Shown: positions 51,807 through 63,007 of the stretch, piece by piece
How the letters are laid out: each line of letters begins with the position of its first letter
Numbering within the stretch: position 1 is the stretch's first letter
DNA from: Desulfobacteraceae bacterium
GTDB taxonomy: Bacteria > Desulfobacterota > Desulfobacteria > Desulfobacterales > Desulfosalsimonadaceae
Assembly (NCBI GenBank): GCA_003599885.1
Contig: QZKW01000045.1
Location: 1-64,000, forward strand
Direction: 5' to 3'
DNA length: 64,000 bases
Translations under genes and position numbers: made by a program
Notes under the pieces: model-generated
Told to the model about the DNA's origin: nothing
Databases searched by the model: none
What the model saw: the letters and a program-made list of their open reading frames with translations, nothing else

Positions 51807-53099
51807 ATGGAATTCTGGGATAAAAAAAATGAATGCATGACCCGGGAGAACATCCGGCAGCTTCAGTTTGAAAAACTCCAGGCCACCTTGCACCGGGTGT
51901 ATAAAAATGTCCGGCATTACCGCAAGATTTTCAGAGAAGTGGATTTCATGCCCGAAGACATGGGTTCGTTTTCTGATTTTAAGCGTCTGCCGTTGATCAA
52001 TCGTCAGGATCTCAGCGAAAATTATCCCTATGATATGTTTGCTGTCCCTTTAAGGGAAGTGGTTCGTCTGCATACAGCGTCCATTCATTTTGAAGACCCG
52101 ATTGTGATCGGTTTCACCCGAAATGATCTTGACCAATGGGCTGAGCTGATGGCCCGCAATTTTACAGGGATTGGCGTGAGCAGTGATGACGTGGTCCAGA
52201 TCGCCATGAATTTCGGTATTACCACCGGTCCTTTCGGTGTTCAGGTGGGGGCCGAAAAAATCGGCGCATCCGTTATTCCCATATCTTCCGGAAAACTCCC
52301 GGCCCAGTTAAAGATCATGCGGGATTTTCGAACGACTGTACTGGTGTCTACACCGACGCTGGCCGTCAGCCTGGTGCGCCAAATGGAAGAGATGAATCTG
52401 GATCCCCGCAGTCTGTCTTTAAAATACGGGGTGTTTGGATGTGAACCCTGGTCCGAGACGATGCGGACGGAAATTGAATCCAGGATGCATATCATCGCAA
52501 CCGATACTTACGGCATGACCGAGCTGTTTGGCCCTGGCGTGGCCTGGGAATGTCCTGAAAAAAACGGGTTGCATATCGCAGAAGATCATTTTATTCCGGA
52601 AATTATTGATCCCGTTACTCTTGAATCCCTTCCGCCGGGACAGGAGGGCGAGCTGGTTTTGACATCCATTTCCAAGGAAGCTTTTCCTTTGATCAGATTC
52701 CGAACCGGCGATATCAGTAAGATTGATTATGGGCCGTGCGCGTGCGGACGCACCCATTGCCGGATTTCGAGAATTTTCAAACGAAGTGATGATGTGATGG
52801 TTGTCCGGGGGATGAGCATCAGGCCCCAGCAGATAGCCCAGGTGTTGTCCAGGGTCAGCGGGGGTGAGCCGGTTTTTCAGGTCGTAGTAGAGCGCCAGGA
52901 CGGACTGGATCAATTGACCGTCCTTCTGGAAATATCCAATCTTAATTTTTTTGATCAAATGAAAAAACAGCGTCAGTTTGTTGAACAACTGCACCGGGAA
53001 TTGTCTGAACTGGTGGGTTGGGAAGTCGTTGTCCGGCTGGTGGAACCCGGAACATTCGATCCTGCCCGAAAAGTTCAGGACACCCGGCGCTTTCAATAG
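51807..53099 (+). CDS. Phenylacetate-CoA ligase family protein (PaaK-like)
   Basis: 430 residues, standard length. The AMP-binding acyl-CoA synthetase pattern is seen in TDTYGMTELFGPG and FRTGDISKIDYG, with a Cys-rich GPCACGRTHCRI after it and the C-terminal domain DDVMVVRGMSIRPQQIAQVL. Activates an aryl acid, likely phenylacetate or a related acid from aromatic amino-acid breakdown, to the CoA ester with ATP. The ACT-Liv-PaaK setting suggests uptake and use of amino acids. Exact substrate unproven. Confidence 0.88.
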   Translation: MEFWDKKNECMTRENIRQLQFEKLQATLHRVYKNVRHYRKIFREVDFMPEDMGSFSDFKRLPLINRQDLSENYPYDMFAVPLREVVRLHTASIHFEDPIVIGFTRNDLDQWAELMARNFTGIGVSSDDVVQIAMNFGITTGPFGVQVGAEKIGASVIPISSGKLPAQLKIMRDFRTTVLVSTPTLAVSLVRQMEEMNLDPRSLSLKYGVFGCEPWSETMRTEIESRMHIIATDTYGMTELFGPGVAWECPEKNGLHIAEDHFIPEIIDPVTLESLPPGQEGELVLTSISKEAFPLIRFRTGDISKIDYGPCACGRTHCRISRIFKRSDDVMVVRGMSIRPQQIAQVLSRVSGGEPVFQVVVERQDGLDQLTVLLEISNLNFFDQMKKQRQFVEQLHRELSELVGWEVVVRLVEPGTFDPARKVQDTRRFQ

Positions 53100-53157
53100 G
53101 CTTTGTTACGGTTTACAGGTTTTAACCAATAAACATTATTTAAAAGGAGAAAAAGAC

Positions 53158-54066
53158 ATGACGGCAAAATTAATTAAAGGAACTGAGATCCGTGAAGAGA
53201 TCCTGGAAGAAATCACAAAAGAAGTCGCTGAAATTAAGGCAAAACACGGTGTCGTGCCGGGTCTTGTGACCATTCTGGTGGGTTCAAGTCCGGCTTCTGT
53301 TTCCTACGTGACTTTGAAAATCCAGACCGCCCATCGGGTGGGCTTTCATGAAGTCCAGGACAACCAGTCGCCGGATATTTCCGAGGCTGATCTGCTGGCT
53401 TTGATCGAGAAATACAACAAGGACGATTCCATCAACGGTATTCTGGTGCAATTGCCATTGCCCAAACATATTGATGAAAAGAAAGTGCTTAACGCTATCG
53501 ATCCGGACAAGGATGTGGACGGGTTCCATCCGGTAAATGTGGGACGTTTGATGATCGGAGGCAGTGAGGTCAAGTTTCCGCCATGCACACCCTTTGGCAT
53601 TCAGGAAATGATCGTCCGCGCTGGGGTTGAAACCAGCGGCGCGGAAGTTGTTGTGGTGGGCCGGTCCAATATCGTCGGTAAACCCATCGCCAACATGATG
53701 CTTCAGAAAGGCCCTGGCGCCAATTCAACGGTCACCATCGTCCATACCCGCACCAAAGATATGGCCTCCCATTGTAAGCGAGCTGACATTCTGATCGTCG
53801 CTGCCGGTGTACCCGATCTCGTAAAACCGGAATGGATTAAGCCCGGCGCCTGCGTGATTGATGTGGGCGTTAACCGGGTGGGCGAAAAGGTCAGTGAAAA
53901 AACCGGTAAAACAGTAGCTGTCCTCAAAGGTGATGTGGATTTTGAAGCCGCAAAGGAAATCGCCGGATATATCACGCCGGTGCCCGGTGGTGTCGGCCCC
54001 ATGACCATCACCATGCTGATGCTCAACACCTTGAAATCCCTTAAGTTCAAATTGGGGCTCATGTAA
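53158..54066 (+). CDS. folD: Methylenetetrahydrofolate dehydrogenase/cyclohydrolase
   Basis: 302 residues from the ATG at 53158 (MTAKLIKGTEIREEILEEIT) with AAAGGAGA before it; the frame is open 60 codons upstream inside the PaaK gene and is not used. Signatures: SYVTLKIQTAHRVGF with the catalytic Lys, ILVQLPLPKHIDEKKV, DKDVDGFHPVNVG, and PGGVGPMTITMLM. It interconverts methylene-, methenyl- and formyl-tetrahydrofolate; in sulfate reducers this also serves the acetyl-CoA pathway. A strong terminator follows. Confidence 0.96.
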   Translation: MTAKLIKGTEIREEILEEITKEVAEIKAKHGVVPGLVTILVGSSPASVSYVTLKIQTAHRVGFHEVQDNQSPDISEADLLALIEKYNKDDSINGILVQLPLPKHIDEKKVLNAIDPDKDVDGFHPVNVGRLMIGGSEVKFPPCTPFGIQEMIVRAGVETSGAEVVVVGRSNIVGKPIANMMLQKGPGANSTVTIVHTRTKDMASHCKRADILIVAAGVPDLVKPEWIKPGACVIDVGVNRVGEKVSEKTGKTVAVLKGDVDFEAAKEIAGYITPVPGGVGPMTITMLMLNTLKSLKFKLGLM

Positions 54067-54115
54067 CGCTTTTTTTTATCGATCCATGAGGAAAATTATT
54101 ATTTCCTGTATTTAC

Positions 54116-54157
54116 AAACAAATAAGCCATGCCGTGAGGCAGGGCTTATTTGTTTAT
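54116..54157 (+). terminator. Terminator after folD
   Basis: Perfect 13-bp stem AAACAAATAAGCC (54116-54128) and GGCTTATTTGTTT (54143-54155), extended inside by GCC/GGC; A-tract before and T-rich arm after suit both directions. Apart from this, the 318-base gap 54067-54384 shows nothing further. Confidence 0.85.
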
Positions 54158-54384
54158 TCACTATGCGGAATGCATATATCCCTTAAGGTTTGATTTTATT
54201 GGTATGAAATTCCAATAGATTGTATCTATCCATAAAATTTCAAATAGTTCAATGCTTATGGCCGGCTGGGAGAAATCCCGGTTGTGAATGTGCCTTGACA
54301 GAGGAGATGCTTGAATGATACGGTAGCAAATATTTATTCATAAATGTTCGTTTAACCCCTTGATATAAAGGTAAAAGTATACGT

Positions 54385-55338
54385 ATGCGGGAAAAAATAA
54401 CATTATTAATATACAACGAAGCCGGATCTTTTACGCAAAGAAAAGTTTTTTCTAAAAGAGTTGTCAGGTGCGCAGCGGCGGCCGGTGTTGGATTCGCAAT
54501 GATGCTATGTTTTATCCTATTTGATTACGTCGGCCTTAAATATTCGAGTTTGAAATACCATAATCTGAAAACGGAAAATTATACTTTAAAGGCGGATTTA
54601 AAAGACCGGGATACGCAGATTGAATCTTTTTATTCAAGAATTTATGCGCTTCAGACCAAGTTATTGAAATTAAAGGAACTGGAACAGCAGATCCGGTCTT
54701 GCACCGGTATCGGGGGAAAGTCAAAAGACGCTGGAGAGCTCGGTGTCGGTGGTACCTTTTCCCTTGGAATGGAAGAGACTATCTGGAATTCGGAATTTTA
54801 TAATAAGTTTTTAACCAGTCTGGACAAAGAGGTGATGCAGCTTGATCGTGATGTCAAAGACCAGTCTCAGGATCTCCAGGCATTATGGGAAACACTGAGA
54901 GATCAGATAATCATTCAGCAGTCGACACCTTCGCTCCGTCCGGTTGAAGGCGGATATATCTCTTCTGAATTCGGTTTCCGATCCTCGCCGTTTTCCGGTA
55001 AGCGTGAATTCCATTCCGGTGTCGATTTCGCCGTTCATAGGGGAACACCCGTACAGGCGAGCGCAAATGGAATTATTTCCTCAACCGGGTATCAGGGGGG
55101 GCTTGGGAAAACCGTAGTTGTTGATCATGGAAATGGGATAAGCACATTTTATGCTCATTTAAGCAGCTACAATGTTAAAAAAGGCCAGAAAATTCAACGC
55201 GGAGAGCGTGTCGGCAAAGTCGGCAGCACCGGACGCAGCACTGGACCCCATCTTCATTACGAAGTCCGGGTAAATGACAAACCCGTAAATGCAAAAAAGT
55301 ACCTGTCTGAATATCTGGCAAAAAACGAACCTTCATGA
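54385..55338 (+). CDS. M23 peptidase with N-terminal membrane anchor and coiled coil
   Basis: 317 residues. A membrane segment at 32-52 is followed by a coiled coil (about 55-115, LKYHNLKTENYTLKADLKDR) and the LytM domain: HSGVDFAVHRGTPV (H-x3-D), YAHLSSYNVKKG, GSTGRSTGPHLHYEVRV (H-x-H). All zinc ligands and the catalytic His are present, so it may be active on cross-links of the cell wall, from the outer face of the inner membrane. AAAGG before the ATG. Stands alone before secA. Confidence 0.88.
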   Translation: MREKITLLIYNEAGSFTQRKVFSKRVVRCAAAAGVGFAMMLCFILFDYVGLKYSSLKYHNLKTENYTLKADLKDRDTQIESFYSRIYALQTKLLKLKELEQQIRSCTGIGGKSKDAGELGVGGTFSLGMEETIWNSEFYNKFLTSLDKEVMQLDRDVKDQSQDLQALWETLRDQIIIQQSTPSLRPVEGGYISSEFGFRSSPFSGKREFHSGVDFAVHRGTPVQASANGIISSTGYQGGLGKTVVVDHGNGISTFYAHLSSYNVKKGQKIQRGERVGKVGSTGRSTGPHLHYEVRVNDKPVNAKKYLSEYLAKNEPS

Positions 55339-55494
55339 CACCCGGATAGCAGGAATCCCTCGCCTGTTTTTTCTTTTTTTTCAAATTTCGTATGAAACCA
55401 TCTGAAAATCCCGCCTTTTATTATTCGGGCGCGCCAAGGTTTTTTAAGCCGTCCTTCACCTGTGGAACTTTAATCTCTTGATAAGGAAAATTAA

Positions 55495-58032
55495 ATGAGT
55501 TTGGCAGCAATCAATCAATTTTTGCTGAGAGTGTTTGGCAGTCAAAACGAGCGTACCATCAAACGATTTTCTCCGATGATAACGGCTATTAATCAACTGG
55601 AAGGCCAGATAAAGGCGCTGACGGATGGTGAGCTGGCTGCGCAAACTGAAAAGTTGAAACAGCGCCTGAGTAAAGGTGCGACATTGGACGATCTCCTGCC
55701 CGAAGCGTTTGCCACCGTCAGGGAAGCAACCTGGCGGACATTGGGAATGCGGCACTTTGATGTTCAGCTTATGGGCGGCATCGTACTTCATGAAGGCAAT
55801 ATCGCTGAAATGAAAACCGGTGAAGGAAAAACCCTGGTTGCTCCTCTTGCCGGGTATCTCAATTCCCTGACCGGCAAAGGCGTTCATGTCATTACCGTCA
55901 ATGATTATCTGGCGAGACGTGATGCGGAATGGATGGGGAAAGTGTTCCGCTTTCTGGGATTGTCCGTGGGCGTGATACTTCACGGACTGACAGATAGTGA
56001 ACGCAAGGCTGCCTACAATGCGGACATCACTTATGGGACGAACAATGAGTTCGGATTCGATTATCTCCGGGACAACATGAAATTCAACAAAGAGTCCCTG
56101 GCGCAGCGGCCCTTGCATTTCGCTGTTGTCGATGAAGTGGACAGCATCCTGATTGACGAAGCCCGGACCCCGCTCATTATTTCAGGCCCTGCTGAGAAAT
56201 CCACAAGTCTTTATTATGATGTGAACCATATTATTCCTTCGTTAAAATCTGAAGTGGATTTTACTGTGGACGAAAAGTCCAAAGCCGCTGTTTTAACCGA
56301 AGAAGGGGTGACCCGGGTGGAGCAGCTGCTTCACGTCGACAATCTCTATGACACTAAAAATATTGATATACTTCATCATGTCAATCAGGCTTTGAAAGCC
56401 CACACCCTGTTTACCAGGGATGTGGATTATATAGTAAAAGACGGAGAGGTCATCATTGTCGACGAGTTTACCGGACGCCTGATGCCCGGCCGGCGATACA
56501 GCGAAGGGTTGCATCAGGCGCTGGAGGCAAAAGAAAAAGTAAAAATCGCCAATGAAAATCAGACTCTGGCCACCATTACCTTTCAGAACTTTTTCCGTAT
56601 GTATGAGAAACTGAGCGGTATGACCGGCACGGCTGAAACGGAAGCCGCAGAATTTGAAAAAATTTATGGTCTGAGTGTGGTCGCCATCCCCACCAATCAG
56701 CCCATGATCCGGACGGATTTTCCGGACGTGATTTTCCGGACCAAAAAAGAAAAATTTGAGGCTGTACTTGATGAGATCGTCGCCCTGCACAAAAAAGGCC
56801 AGCCGGTGCTCGTGGGGACGGTCAATATCGATGTGTCGGAAGCCGTGAGCCAGAAATTACAAAAAAGAGGTGTTAAGCACAATGTGCTAAACGCCAAAAA
56901 CCATGAAGGGGAGGCGGAGATTATCGCCAATGCCGGTCAAAAAAACGCGGTGACGATTTCAACGAATATGGCCGGACGCGGAACGGATATTGTGCTTGGC
57001 GAAGGGGTAACGGCTCTGGGCGGGCTGCATATTCTTGGCACCGAACGTCATGAAAGCCGGCGTATCGATAATCAGCTTCGGGGCCGGTCCGGACGGCAGG
57101 GCGATCCCGGTTCTTCAAGGTTTTACCTGTCCCTGGAGGATGACCTCCTGAGAATTTTTGGCGGCGAGCGCATCTCCGGCATTATGAGCCGCCTGGGCAT
57201 GCAGGAAGGGGAGCCCATTGAGCATAAAATGATTTCCCGGGCCATTGAAAATGCCCAAAGCAAGGTGGAAGGGCATAATTTCAATATCCGTAAACAGCTC
57301 CTGGAATATGATGACGTGATGAATCAGCAGCGGCAGGTCATCTACCAGCAGCGATACCAGTTTATCACCTCAGACACGCTTCGCCCGCTCATTGATGATA
57401 TGATGGAAGAATTTGCAGATGACATGGTCATGGCGAACACCGATGAAAAGACATCACCAGCTGATTGGGACTTGAAGAGCCTTTCGGATTCCGTCTATAA
57501 ACAGTTTAACTTTCGCTTCACCATCAATGATGCAGATTTGCAGGGCATCACCCAGGAAAAACTGAAACACCTTATCCATGAAACGGCGGTCTCTCTTTAT
57601 AATAAAAAAGAATCCGGTATCGGTCATACGGATTTTCGCAACATTGAACGGTATGTGTTGTTGCAGACCATGGACAATCTCTGGAAAGATCATCTGTTGT
57701 CAATGGATCATTTAAAAGAAGGCATCGGGCTCAGGAGCTACGCCCAGCAGAATCCGTTGATGATTTATAAAAAAGAAGCGTTTGAGATGTTTCAGGACAT
57801 GATTCAGCGAGCCAGAGAAGAGACGCTTTCCATTTTATTCCGTATCCAACTGGCCGAACCCGCTGCAGTTAGCGAACTGGCAGCTCCTCCGAAAGAACAG
57901 GTAATGAATTTTTCCCACAAGGCGGAGGGTGTCAAAAAGAAACCGGTTGTGCGCGCAGCCGACAAAGTCGGTCGAAATGATCCGTGTCCTTGCGGGAGCG
58001 GGAAAAAATACAAAAAATGCTGCGGGCATTAA
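55495..58032 (+). CDS. secA: Preprotein translocase ATPase SecA
   Basis: 845 residues, full length. Walker [20 protein letters not shown]-like [20 protein letters not shown], helicase motifs [10 protein letters not shown] and [15 protein letters not shown], and HQ[13 protein letters not shown]. The tail ends with the SEC-C zinc site [20 protein letters not shown], which meets SecB or ribosomes. It drives Sec export with ATP. AAGGA ribosome site; no obvious neighbours in its operon. Confidence 0.98.
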   Translation: MSLAAINQFLLRVFGSQNERTIKRFSPMITAINQLEGQIKALTDGELAAQTEKLKQRLSKGATLDDLLPEAFATVREATWRTLGMRHFDVQLMGGIVLHEGNIAEMKTGEGKTLVAPLAGYLNSLTGKGVHVITVNDYLARRDAEWMGKVFRFLGLSVGVILHGLTDSERKAAYNADITYGTNNEFGFDYLRDNMKFNKESLAQRPLHFAVVDEVDSILIDEARTPLIISGPAEKSTSLYYDVNHIIPSLKSEVDFTVDEKSKAAVLTEEGVTRVEQLLHVDNLYDTKNIDILHHVNQALKAHTLFTRDVDYIVKDGEVIIVDEFTGRLMPGRRYSEGLHQALEAKEKVKIANENQTLATITFQNFFRMYEKLSGMTGTAETEAAEFEKIYGLSVVAIPTNQPMIRTDFPDVIFRTKKEKFEAVLDEIVALHKKGQPVLVGTVNIDVSEAVSQKLQKRGVKHNVLNAKNHEGEAEIIANAGQKNAVTISTNMAGRGTDIVLGEGVTALGGLHILGTERHESRRIDNQLRGRSGRQGDPGSSRFYLSLEDDLLRIFGGERISGIMSRLGMQEGEPIEHKMISRAIENAQSKVEGHNFNIRKQLLEYDDVMNQQRQVIYQQRYQFITSDTLRPLIDDMMEEFADDMVMANTDEKTSPADWDLKSLSDSVYKQFNFRFTINDADLQGITQEKLKHLIHETAVSLYNKKESGIGHTDFRNIERYVLLQTMDNLWKDHLLSMDHLKEGIGLRSYAQQNPLMIYKKEAFEMFQDMIQRAREETLSILFRIQLAEPAAVSELAAPPKEQVMNFSHKAEGVKKKPVVRAADKVGRNDPCPCGSGKKYKKCCGH

Positions 58033-58178
58033 ATGCCGCGAATATTTTTTTTGTAAAATCAAATAAAAAATGGCAATCTGTCAACAGGTGATTATTGTTT
58101 AAGGGGATGGTGTTTTGCCCCCATTCAATTCTATTGGTGGTGTCAGATTTTTGAAGGTTTACCATCTGGAGATAAGTA

Positions 58179-58493
58179 ATGAACGGATTCAGCCCGGCAA
58201 CCCGTGATGAGGTTGTTTCCAGGACCCGGGATAAGATAACAGAGCCACCGATGTATAAGGTGTTGCTGCATAATGACGATTACACCACCATGGATTTTGT
58301 TGTGGAAGTGTTGATGGGCGTATTTCATAAATCCTTTGAAGAAGCCACAATGATCATGCTGAGTGTTCACAAGACCGGTACGGGGGTTTGCGGTATATAT
58401 ACCTATGAAATTGCGGAAACAAAATCCGAAATTATTCAGGAAATGGCAAGGGATAGAGGATTTCCGCTGAAAAGTTCAATAGAAAAGGCGTAA
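58179..58493 (+). CDS. clpS: ATP-dependent Clp protease adaptor ClpS
   Basis: 104 residues. YKVLLHNDDYTTMDFVVEVL is the N-degron-binding pocket motif; HKTGTGVCGIYTYEIAETK is the ClpA-binding side. Delivers proteins with N-terminal Leu, Phe, Tyr or Trp to ClpAP. Followed 5 bp later by clpA, then aat: the entire N-degron recognition set in one operon. The two in-frame ATGs upstream are not present; the first ATG was used. Confidence 0.95.
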   Translation: MNGFSPATRDEVVSRTRDKITEPPMYKVLLHNDDYTTMDFVVEVLMGVFHKSFEEATMIMLSVHKTGTGVCGIYTYEIAETKSEIIQEMARDRGFPLKSSIEKA

Positions 58494-58498
58494 TAATT

Positions 58499-60739
58499 AT
58501 GATCAGCAAGGGATTGAGCGCCATATTGAGCCATGCGGTCAAAGAAGCCCGCAAACGGCGACATGAGTATGTTTGCATTGAACATATCCTGTATGCGATT
58601 GTCAATGACACTGCCGGTATTGAGCTGATTGAAAGCTGCGGCGGTGATGTGGGCAATATTCAAAATGAGCTGGAAAAATTTTTCAACCACAAGCTGGATC
58701 GTGTGCCTGATGACAGGGAATATGTCCTTCAGCAGACCATGCGGTTTCAGCGCGTGATTCAGCGGGCCGTCAATCATGCCCGTTCTGCGGAAAAAGACGC
58801 GGTTTATATCGGCGATGTTTTGGCCTCCATGCTGGAAGAAAAAAAATCCCATGCCGCCTATTTTATGGCTGCTGAAGGCATTACCCGGCTGGATGTGCTG
58901 AATGTCATTTCTCACGGCGCACGGGAAAATATTTTCAAAGAATGTCCGGACTGCGGGGTGGGTGCGGATAAAAAAGCCAAAAAAGACCGCCAGGACCCTC
59001 TGGAAGCATTTACCGTGGATCTTGTGGAACGGGCCCTGCAGGGGAAGCTTGATCCGCTGATCGGGCGGGAAATGGAAATGGAGCGCACCATTCAGGTGCT
59101 TTGCCGCCGCCGTAAAAATAACCCGGTGTTCGTTGGGGATGCGGGGGTGGGAAAAACCGCCATGGCTGAAGGACTGGCCCAAAAGATTGCGGAAAACGCC
59201 GTGCCGGACCTGATTGCAGATACACGAATTTATGCCCTCGATTTGGGGGCATTACTGGCCGGAACCAAGTACCGCGGTGATTTCGAGCAGCGGCTGAAGG
59301 CTGTGATCGCCGCTCTCCAGAAAAAGAACCGTGCAATTCTGTTTATTGATGAAATTCATACCATTATCGGGGCCGGAGCCACCAGCAGCGGGTCCATGGA
59401 TGCGTCCAATATCCTGAAACCGTCTCTTTTAAACGGCGAGTTGCGCTGCATTGGTTCAACCACTTATCAGGAGTATAAGAATTTTTTTGACAAAGACCGG
59501 GCGTTTTCCCGAAGGTTTGAAAAAATTGAAATTGTCGAGCCATCTATTCCGGACACGGTGGAAATCTTAAAAGGGTTGAAATCCTGTTACGAGGATCATC
59601 ATCAAATCAAATATTCGGAAAAGGCCCTGATTGCGGCTGCCGAACTTTCGGCCAAATACATCAACGAACGGTTTTTGCCGGACAAAGCCATTGATGTGAT
59701 GGATGAGGCCGGTGTGCTGTTGAAATTTGCCCGTGTGAAAAATCGAAAGACCGTACAACCCTCAGATATTGAAAAAGTGGTTTCCAAAATCGCCAAAATT
59801 CCCACCCGTAGCGTATCGGCAACCGATCGTTCCAACCTGGAACACTTGAGCGAACGGCTGAAACAGAAAATTTTCGGCCAGGATGACGCCATTGAATCTT
59901 TGGTGGCTGCTATTCAGCGGTCCCGTGCAGGGCTTTCAACGCCCCACCGGCCCATCGGATCTTTTTTGTTCACCGGCCCCACAGGGGTTGGGAAGACCGA
60001 AGTCGCCAAGCAACTGGCCATTCTTCTTGGAGTCGAGTTTTTGCGGTTTGACATGAGCGAATATATGGAGAAGCATGCGGTATCGCGACTCATCGGAGCG
60101 CCGCCGGGGTATATCGGTTTTGATCAGGGGGGGCTCCTCACAGACCAGATCCGGAAACATCCATACAGTGTGCTCTTGCTGGATGAAATCGAAAAAGCCC
60201 ACATGGACATGTACAGCATTCTGCTGCAAGTCATGGATCACGCAGCCTTGACCGACAATAACGGGATAAAAGCAGATTTCAGGAACATTATTTTAATCAT
60301 GACCTCCAATGCCGGGGCCCGTGAGATGATCAGCGCCAGCATCGGATTCGGCGGCGACAAATCCGGCGATCCGGGCGCCAAAAGCAAAAAGGCCATTGAT
60401 CAGTTTTTTAGCCCGGAATTCAGGAATCGCCTGGATGACATTATCACCTTCCGGTCGTTAGACCTGAAGATAATGGAACAGGTGGTGGATAAACTGATCC
60501 TTGAGATGAAACCTCAGCTCATGGCCCGAAACGTTAAACTGCGGCTTTCCCCGGACGCCCGGCGGTGGCTGGCCAAAAATGGCTTTGATCCGCACTTCGG
60601 CGCCCGTCCTTTAGACCGGCTGATCCAGAAGGAAATCAAGGATGCCCTCACCACGCAGATCCTTTTTGGGAGCCTGACCAGCGGGGGGGCCGTTCATGTC
60701 AAAATAAAAGAAAATCGCCTGACATTTTCTTATTCCTGA
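58499..60739 (+). CDS. clpA: ATP-dependent Clp protease ATP-binding subunit ClpA
   Basis: 746 residues. N-domain 1-150 (the ClpS docking region), then two AAA+ modules: Walker [16 protein letters not shown] and [15 protein letters not shown], Walker [15 protein letters not shown] and [13 protein letters not shown], pore loop [12 protein letters not shown]. Uses ATP to unfold substrates into ClpP. ClpP is not in the window. 5 bp after clpS and 7 bp before aat. Confidence 0.97.
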   Translation: MISKGLSAILSHAVKEARKRRHEYVCIEHILYAIVNDTAGIELIESCGGDVGNIQNELEKFFNHKLDRVPDDREYVLQQTMRFQRVIQRAVNHARSAEKDAVYIGDVLASMLEEKKSHAAYFMAAEGITRLDVLNVISHGARENIFKECPDCGVGADKKAKKDRQDPLEAFTVDLVERALQGKLDPLIGREMEMERTIQVLCRRRKNNPVFVGDAGVGKTAMAEGLAQKIAENAVPDLIADTRIYALDLGALLAGTKYRGDFEQRLKAVIAALQKKNRAILFIDEIHTIIGAGATSSGSMDASNILKPSLLNGELRCIGSTTYQEYKNFFDKDRAFSRRFEKIEIVEPSIPDTVEILKGLKSCYEDHHQIKYSEKALIAAAELSAKYINERFLPDKAIDVMDEAGVLLKFARVKNRKTVQPSDIEKVVSKIAKIPTRSVSATDRSNLEHLSERLKQKIFGQDDAIESLVAAIQRSRAGLSTPHRPIGSFLFTGPTGVGKTEVAKQLAILLGVEFLRFDMSEYMEKHAVSRLIGAPPGYIGFDQGGLLTDQIRKHPYSVLLLDEIEKAHMDMYSILLQVMDHAALTDNNGIKADFRNIILIMTSNAGAREMISASIGFGGDKSGDPGAKSKKAIDQFFSPEFRNRLDDIITFRSLDLKIMEQVVDKLILEMKPQLMARNVKLRLSPDARRWLAKNGFDPHFGARPLDRLIQKEIKDALTTQILFGSLTSGGAVHVKIKENRLTFSYS

Positions 60740-60746
60740 ATCTCTG

Positions 60747-61445
60747 ATGCCGGTATTCCGCCTGTCTGAACGAGTTTCTTTTCCGCCGCCCCATTTTGCG
60801 GAACCCGAGGGATTGCTGGCTGTTGGCGGGGATTTGAGCGAATCGCGTATTTTGCTGGCTTACCAAGTGGGTGTTTTTCCCTGGTTTTCGGATGATGATC
60901 CCATTCTATGGTGGTCCCCGGATCCCCGTCTGGTGCTTTACCCATCCGATATTCGGGTTTCACGGCGCCTGCAGCGAACCATCCGGCAAAAAAAATTTCA
61001 TATTACCTGCGATACGGCATTTGAAGAGGTGATCTCCGCATGCGCCGGGGACCGGCTTGAACAAAATAAGCCGACATGGATTCACAGGGAAATGATCGAC
61101 GCGTACTGCCATCTGTTCGTGTCCGGATACGCCCATTCCATTGAGGCCTGGCATCAGGGGCGACTGGCCGGGGGGCTTTACGGCCTTTCTCTGGGCGGCG
61201 GATTTTTTGGAGAATCCATGTTTTCCCGGATGGCCAATGCCTCTAAAGCCGGGCTGGTTGCATTGTGCCGGTATTTACAGGAAAATTCCTTTGATATGCT
61301 TGATTGTCAGGTGCCCACAGGACATTTGATGCGCATGGGGGCTGTCAAAATATCCCGTGCGCGGTTTTTGCGGGAACTGCATGTTTCATTAAAAAAGCCG
61401 ACTCATCGGGGCAGTTGGCGAGAATCTTTTGAAAACGCTTTATAG
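60747..61445 (+). CDS. aat: Leucyl/phenylalanyl-tRNA-protein transferase
   Basis: 232 residues. FPWFSDDDPILWWSPDPRLV and LYGLSLGGGFFGESMFSR are family signatures, with NASKAGLVALC close behind. Adds Leu or Phe from tRNA to proteins with N-terminal Lys or Arg, making them N-degrons read by ClpS. The tie to clpS and clpA here makes the pathway plain. Confidence 0.97.
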   Translation: MPVFRLSERVSFPPPHFAEPEGLLAVGGDLSESRILLAYQVGVFPWFSDDDPILWWSPDPRLVLYPSDIRVSRRLQRTIRQKKFHITCDTAFEEVISACAGDRLEQNKPTWIHREMIDAYCHLFVSGYAHSIEAWHQGRLAGGLYGLSLGGGFFGESMFSRMANASKAGLVALCRYLQENSFDMLDCQVPTGHLMRMGAVKISRARFLRELHVSLKKPTHRGSWRESFENAL

Positions 61446-61456
61446 AGAAGGTGTTT

Positions 61457-61789
61457 ATGGATAAAAATAACTGTCTTTTTTGTAAGATCATTAGCGGTGA
61501 CATTCCTTCTGAATTTTTATTTCAGGACGATGTACTGGTCGTGTTTAAGGATATCAATCCCATCGCGCCGGTACATTTGCTGATTGTTCCCAGAAAACAC
61601 ATTCGCAGCATCAATGACCTGGCTCAAGATGACGGAACGGTTATCAGCCATATGATCATGACAGCCAAACATATGGCTGAGGAAATAAGCGTCAATCAAT
61701 CCGGATATCGCCTGTTTTTCAACGTGGAAAATGGGGGAGGGCAGGAAGTGTTTCACCTTCACCTTCACCTGATCGGCGGATGGGAGTAG
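61457..61789 (+). CDS. HIT family nucleotide hydrolase
   Basis: 110 residues from ATG 61457 (MDKNNCLFCKIISGDIPS), with GAGAAGG 8 nt ahead; an in-frame GTG two codons earlier is a weaker start. The HIT triad is HLHLHLIGGW; IPSEFLFQDDVLVVFKDINP is the bacterial HinT-like start. Hydrolyses AMP-linked compounds, such as aminoacyl-AMP or AMP-lysine. Its last 10 bp overlap the next gene. Confidence 0.92.
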   Translation: MDKNNCLFCKIISGDIPSEFLFQDDVLVVFKDINPIAPVHLLIVPRKHIRSINDLAQDDGTVISHMIMTAKHMAEEISVNQSGYRLFFNVENGGGQEVFHLHLHLIGGWE

Positions 61790-62445
61790 CAGGGCCCTTG
61801 GCGGAAGTATCACCAATTTTTGAAAAAACTTACCGCAATTATCTGAATGATGTGGGGCAATATGATTTCAGCCCCCATCAATCGCGCCTTGGTATGCGAG
61901 TCAATGGTAATCAGATGGTAATCCCGTTTTTCGGTAAAGAGTATGCCGTGTCATCTGCCGGCGTCTTTCTTCTGTCGGGGGATGGGGCGGGGCCGACTCC
62001 CGGGTTTGCGGCAAGTGTGGTTATTTGCAAATATCTTCTGCTGGGGACTTCCGGCAATGACATCTCCGATGACAGCGAGTGGGCATCTTACAAGGATTTT
62101 AGGGATGCAGCCCCGCTGTTGGATTATTTCCGGCATAATGCGGAACAGCCAATAGGCGCATGCTTTTCCGGCCGGATAGTGGATCTTGAATCTGCCGTCT
62201 TGAGACTGGGCGGGCGTCATGTGACGGATGATTTGTCTTATGACCTTAAAATGAGGATAGTTCCCTTGCCCAGGGTTCCCGTGTTGTTGCTGTTTAATGA
62301 TGCGGATGCTGAGTTCCCCGCAGAATGCCGTATTTTGTTTGAACGCCGTGCGGAAACTTTTCTGGATATGGAGTCCCTGGCCATCGTAGGTGCTCTGACG
62401 GCCGGGTATCTAAAAGCGTGTTTGAAGAGTCCGGATCAGGCCTGA
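61780..62445 (+). CDS. DUF3786 domain protein
   Basis: 221 residues. The sequence KEYAVSSAGVFLLSGDGAGP, LLLGTSGND and MRIVPLPRVPVLLLFNDADA matches DUF3786, a family found mostly in anaerobes and often near corrinoid or Fe-S genes; function unknown. LPRVPVLLLFNDADAEFPAE is the most conserved part. Overlaps the HIT gene's stop by 10 bp, so translation is likely coupled. Confidence 0.8.
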   Translation: MGVAGPLAEVSPIFEKTYRNYLNDVGQYDFSPHQSRLGMRVNGNQMVIPFFGKEYAVSSAGVFLLSGDGAGPTPGFAASVVICKYLLLGTSGNDISDDSEWASYKDFRDAAPLLDYFRHNAEQPIGACFSGRIVDLESAVLRLGGRHVTDDLSYDLKMRIVPLPRVPVLLLFNDADAEFPAECRILFERRAETFLDMESLAIVGALTAGYLKACLKSPDQA

Positions 62446-62525
62446 TCACAAGGCGGAAAACGGTCAAACGGTATCAGCTGAAGATGAACACTGACAAGAC
62501 CGGAAACAATTAAAAGGAAAAATTA

Positions 62526-62891
62526 ATGATAACGTATTTGTATTTTATTGCGCTGGTTGCCCTGATCGCAGCCGTGTTGTATGGGCTGGGTGTTAAGGCA
62601 AAGCTCTGGAAGACCGGCATTCTAATTTCTTTGATTTTTCTGGCTGGCGGATGGGGGATTTATGCATTCCATTTCCAGCAGATTTTTGTAAAGCGCTATG
62701 GGGGCGTGATGACCATTCAAGTCCCCGATGGTCAGCGGCATATCGGAATAACGTGGAAAGATGATAACATGTGGATTGAAAATTATGACCCCAAAACCAA
62801 TAGGTGCATTTTCAGTGAATATTCCAGAGGAAATGTGCTGCAGGGCAGGGTCGTTATCGAAAATTGTAATCCGCTGATGCCGCAGAATTAG
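62526..62891 (+). CDS. Small membrane protein, 121 residues, unknown
   Basis: Two N-terminal hydrophobic segments (about 2-22 and 28-48), then a soluble part (GVMTIQVPDGQRHIGITWKD) with beta character and a Cys pair. AAAGGA ribosome site 8 nt before ATG. No family recognised. Confidence 0.65.
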   Translation: MITYLYFIALVALIAAVLYGLGVKAKLWKTGILISLIFLAGGWGIYAFHFQQIFVKRYGGVMTIQVPDGQRHIGITWKDDNMWIENYDPKTNRCIFSEYSRGNVLQGRVVIENCNPLMPQN

Positions 62892-63007
62892 GATTTTTTT
62901 ATTTAAATCTGTATGATTTCCGCAGTGATGGGCGTGAATTGCTGAGGTTTGGATCATATAATGAATGGGCGCTTCTACTGTTTCCAGCGAAAGGCCGTTG
63001 CTGACAT

